Of a stretch of 16,433 nt of DNA, positions 14,874-16,433 are shown piece after piece. Under the pieces are notes generated by a model. It saw only the letters and a program-made list of their open reading frames with translations, had not been told where the DNA came from and searched no databases. The DNA comes from an uncultured Archangium sp. (GTDB lineage: Bacteria; Myxococcota; Myxococcia; Myxococcales; Myxococcaceae): contig CAMLFP010000086.1 in NCBI GenBank assembly GCA_946479335.1, positions 1 to 16,433 of the forward strand, given 5' to 3'. A program made the position numbers and the translations under genes. Position 1 is the stretch's first letter. Every line of letters starts with the position of its first letter.

Positions 14874-15768
14874 AGGTGTACACGTCGAGCAGGTCGCGCG
14901 GCTGCTGGCCGGCTTCCACCAGCAGCGCGCGGGTCTTCTGCGCGATCTCGAGGAACTTGCCATAGCCGAGCGCGCCGACGGGCTCGCTGCGCTCCACGGA
15001 GAGGTTCAGCGTGCCGCCCTGCAGCGCGAACGCGGTGGGCTTGACGGCCACGAACTCCGCGGGCGCGAAGAGCGCGGCGAAGACGGTGGCCAGCGGCCAG
15101 GTGACCTTCTTCTCCTTGCCGTCCTTGTCCTTGAGGTGGAGCGACGCGGCGAAGCGCTCGATGCGCTCCCCGGCGGGCGCCGCGCCGTGCAGCAGCTCCT
15201 TGAGGCCGGCGACGACCTGCGCGCGCGCGTCACCTTCGAGCTTCTTGAAGGGGATGTTGCCCTCGATGGGGAAGACGATGTTGGTGGCCGCGAGCACCGC
15301 CTGCGCGCGCGTGAAGAGCTCGTCGACGCTCTCCGCGGCGAAGGCCTCGGCCGACAGCGTGGTCTTCGCCTTCTCGATGGCGGCGTCCTTCGAGGTGCGC
15401 TCGCTCGCGGTGTACGCCTCGCCCGCGAAGCCGCCCGCGAAGAGCTTCTCGAAGACCGCCAGCTGGTCCTTGAAGGTGGCGAAGAGCGACTTCGCGCCCT
15501 TCTTCGCCGAGGGCCGCGCGGCGCGCTTCTGCGCGGTGCTCAACCCGATGGAGCGCGGGCGGCGGCCCGACGCGCGCGCCTGCAGCGCCGCCAACACGGC
15601 GGGCGTCACGGTGGCCGGCGCCAGGGTGCCGTTGGCCAGCGCCTTCTCGATGACGAACTTCTTCTCTCCCGCCTTCTCGAAGAACAGCACGCTCAAGTTC
15701 GGGAACTGCTGCACTTCGAGGCCCGTGCCCCACTCCGGGGCCTTGGTGTTGACGAAAGTTCGGTTCAT
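14836..15768 (-). CDS. Conserved-looking hypothetical protein, 310 aa
   Basis: I do not recognise this family. The ATG at 15768 (MNRTFVNTKAPEWG) was chosen over a GTG 66 bp upstream because the added residues look non-coding and would reach into the divergent promoter gap. The protein is soluble, with no signal or membrane segment. The N-terminal part (1-60) is compact and beta-rich (LSVLFFEKAGEKKFVIEKAL). A basic linker follows (about 66-95, RRPRSIGLSTAQKRAARPSAKKGAKS), then an alpha-helical middle (95-225) and a C-terminal segment ending in RDLLDVYTFIWKTHAEKPAA. The basic linker might contact nucleic acid; that is speculation. Codon use and GC fit the neighbours. Convergent 38-bp overlap with the tetR gene. 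Confidence 0.8.
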   Translation of the reverse strand: MNRTFVNTKAPEWGTGLEVQQFPNLSVLFFEKAGEKKFVIEKALANGTLAPATVTPAVLAALQARASGRRPRSIGLSTAQKRAARPSAKKGAKSLFATFKDQLAVFEKLFAGGFAGEAYTASERTSKDAAIEKAKTTLSAEAFAAESVDELFTRAQAVLAATNIVFPIEGNIPFKKLEGDARAQVVAGLKELLHGAAPAGERIERFAASLHLKDKDGKEKKVTWPLATVFAALFAPAEFVAVKPTAFALQGGTLNLSVERSEPVGALGYGKFLEIAQKTRALLVEAGQQPRDLLDVYTFIWKTHAEKPAA

Positions 15769-15836
15769 GGAGACTCGTTGTGCTGAATCGTCTCCGCCGT
15801 CAATGACTCTTGGGTCAAATCGGCGGGGAGGCACGC

Positions 15837-16433
15837 ATGAGCGCCGGGCGCCGCAGTGAGGTGGAGGTGCTGGGGTGGGCCCTCTTTGGCGCCGCCCTCA
15901 CCACCTACGCCGCGGCGCGGCTGGCGGGCGCCGACACGCTGCGGTGGGTGCTCAAGCCGCTCCCGGTGTTGGCGCTGGCGCTGGTGGTCTCCCAACGGCG
16001 CGGGCGCGCGCGCGGGAGCGTCATCGTCGGGCTGCTCCTCGGCGCGGCGGGCGACGCGCTGCTGGAGCCGCGGCTCGCGTCGCTCTTCCTCCCCGGGCTC
16101 GCGGCGTTCCTGCTCGGGCACGTGGCGTACGTGGTGGGCTTCACGCGCGAGGCGCCGGGGCTCGCGCCGGTGCGCGCGCTGCCCTCGGTGCTGATCGTCG
16201 GCGTGGTGTTGGCGCTGGTGCTCCCGGCGCTCAAGGAGCCGCCGCTGCCCATCGTGCTCTACGCGCTCACCATCGGGGCGTTCGCGTGGCGGGCGGCCGC
16301 GCGCGTCGGCGTGGGGTCGCCGGTGCACGGCTGGCTCGGGCTCGCGGGCGCCCTGCTCTTCGTAGCGTCAGACACGCTGCTGGCGGTGAACCGCTTCGTG
16401 GCGCCCTTCGACTTCGCGGTGCCGGCGATCCTC
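15837..16433 (+). CDS. YhhN/TMEM86-family membrane protein (lysoplasmalogenase-like), 3'-truncated
   Basis: 199 codons are visible with no stop before the window end. ATG at 15837 has GGAGG 5 nt upstream. Highly hydrophobic, with about seven membrane helices in view. Family landmarks are LKPLPVLAL near residue 39, LLLGAAGDALLEP (about 66-78), LLGHVAYVVGF (about 92-102), and GALLFVASDTLLAVNRF (about 174-190). The conserved aspartates in GDALL and SDTLL are catalytic candidates. Animal TMEM86 members hydrolyse the vinyl ether bond of lysoplasmalogens, and myxobacteria make ether lipids, so that activity is possible here but inferred. Divergent from the 310-residue hypothetical gene, with a 68-bp gap. 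Confidence 0.9.
   Translation, partial: MSAGRRSEVEVLGWALFGAALTTYAAARLAGADTLRWVLKPLPVLALALVVSQRRGRARGSVIVGLLLGAAGDALLEPRLASLFLPGLAAFLLGHVAYVVGFTREAPGLAPVRALPSVLIVGVVLALVLPALKEPPLPIVLYALTIGAFAWRAAARVGVGSPVHGWLGLAGALLFVASDTLLAVNRFVAPFDFAVPAIL

Overview
The window is high-GC DNA with tight operons, many ATGA start/stop overlaps and GTG/TTG starts. It most likely comes from a myxobacterium of the suborder Cystobacterineae (Myxococcus/Archangium-type). The strongest lineage clue is the left end: a sigma-54 activator gene, then a non-coding gap with two tandem sigma-54 promoters each driving a short structured RNA, then nuoN in the opposite orientation. This matches what I recall of the locus of Pxr, the sRNA that blocks fruiting-body development in Myxococcus xanthus. 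That identification is from memory and was not aligned here.

Layout. (1) 2-919 (+): C-terminal part of an NtrC-type bacterial enhancer-binding protein, cut by the window edge. (2) 920-1559: non-coding regulatory island with two identical-arm dyads (ATTTCA-N4-TGAAAT), two GG-N10-GC promoters about 249 bp apart, two sRNA units that each carry a C7-loop hairpin and a bulged, GAAA-capped terminator hairpin, and the terminator of the opposing nuo operon. (3) 1560-9770 (-): respiratory complex I genes, transcribed nuoE-nuoF-nuoJ-nuoK-nuoL-nuoM-nuoN. nuoA-D and nuoG-I are not in the window. (4) 9873-14126 (-): a four-gene exporter operon, transcribed TolC-like outer membrane protein, FtsX-type permease, ATPase, membrane fusion protein (DevBCA-like plus TolC). 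(5) 14214-14873 (+): a divergent TetR-family regulator, the likely controller of the exporter. (6) 14836-15768 (-): an unrecognised 310-residue protein whose 3' end overlaps the tetR 3' end by 38 bp. (7) 15837-16433 (+): a YhhN/TMEM86-family membrane protein, cut by the window end.

How the parts work together. The activator probably binds the dyads beside its own stop codon and switches on the twin sRNAs. The NuoEF module takes electrons from NADH and NuoJKLMN forms the proton-pumping membrane arm. The exporter genes form a complete inner membrane-periplasm-outer membrane efflux system. They lie upstream of nuoE on the same strand with only 102 bp and no clear terminator between them, so read-through is possible. 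The most interesting part is the duplicated sRNA module at 920-1420.
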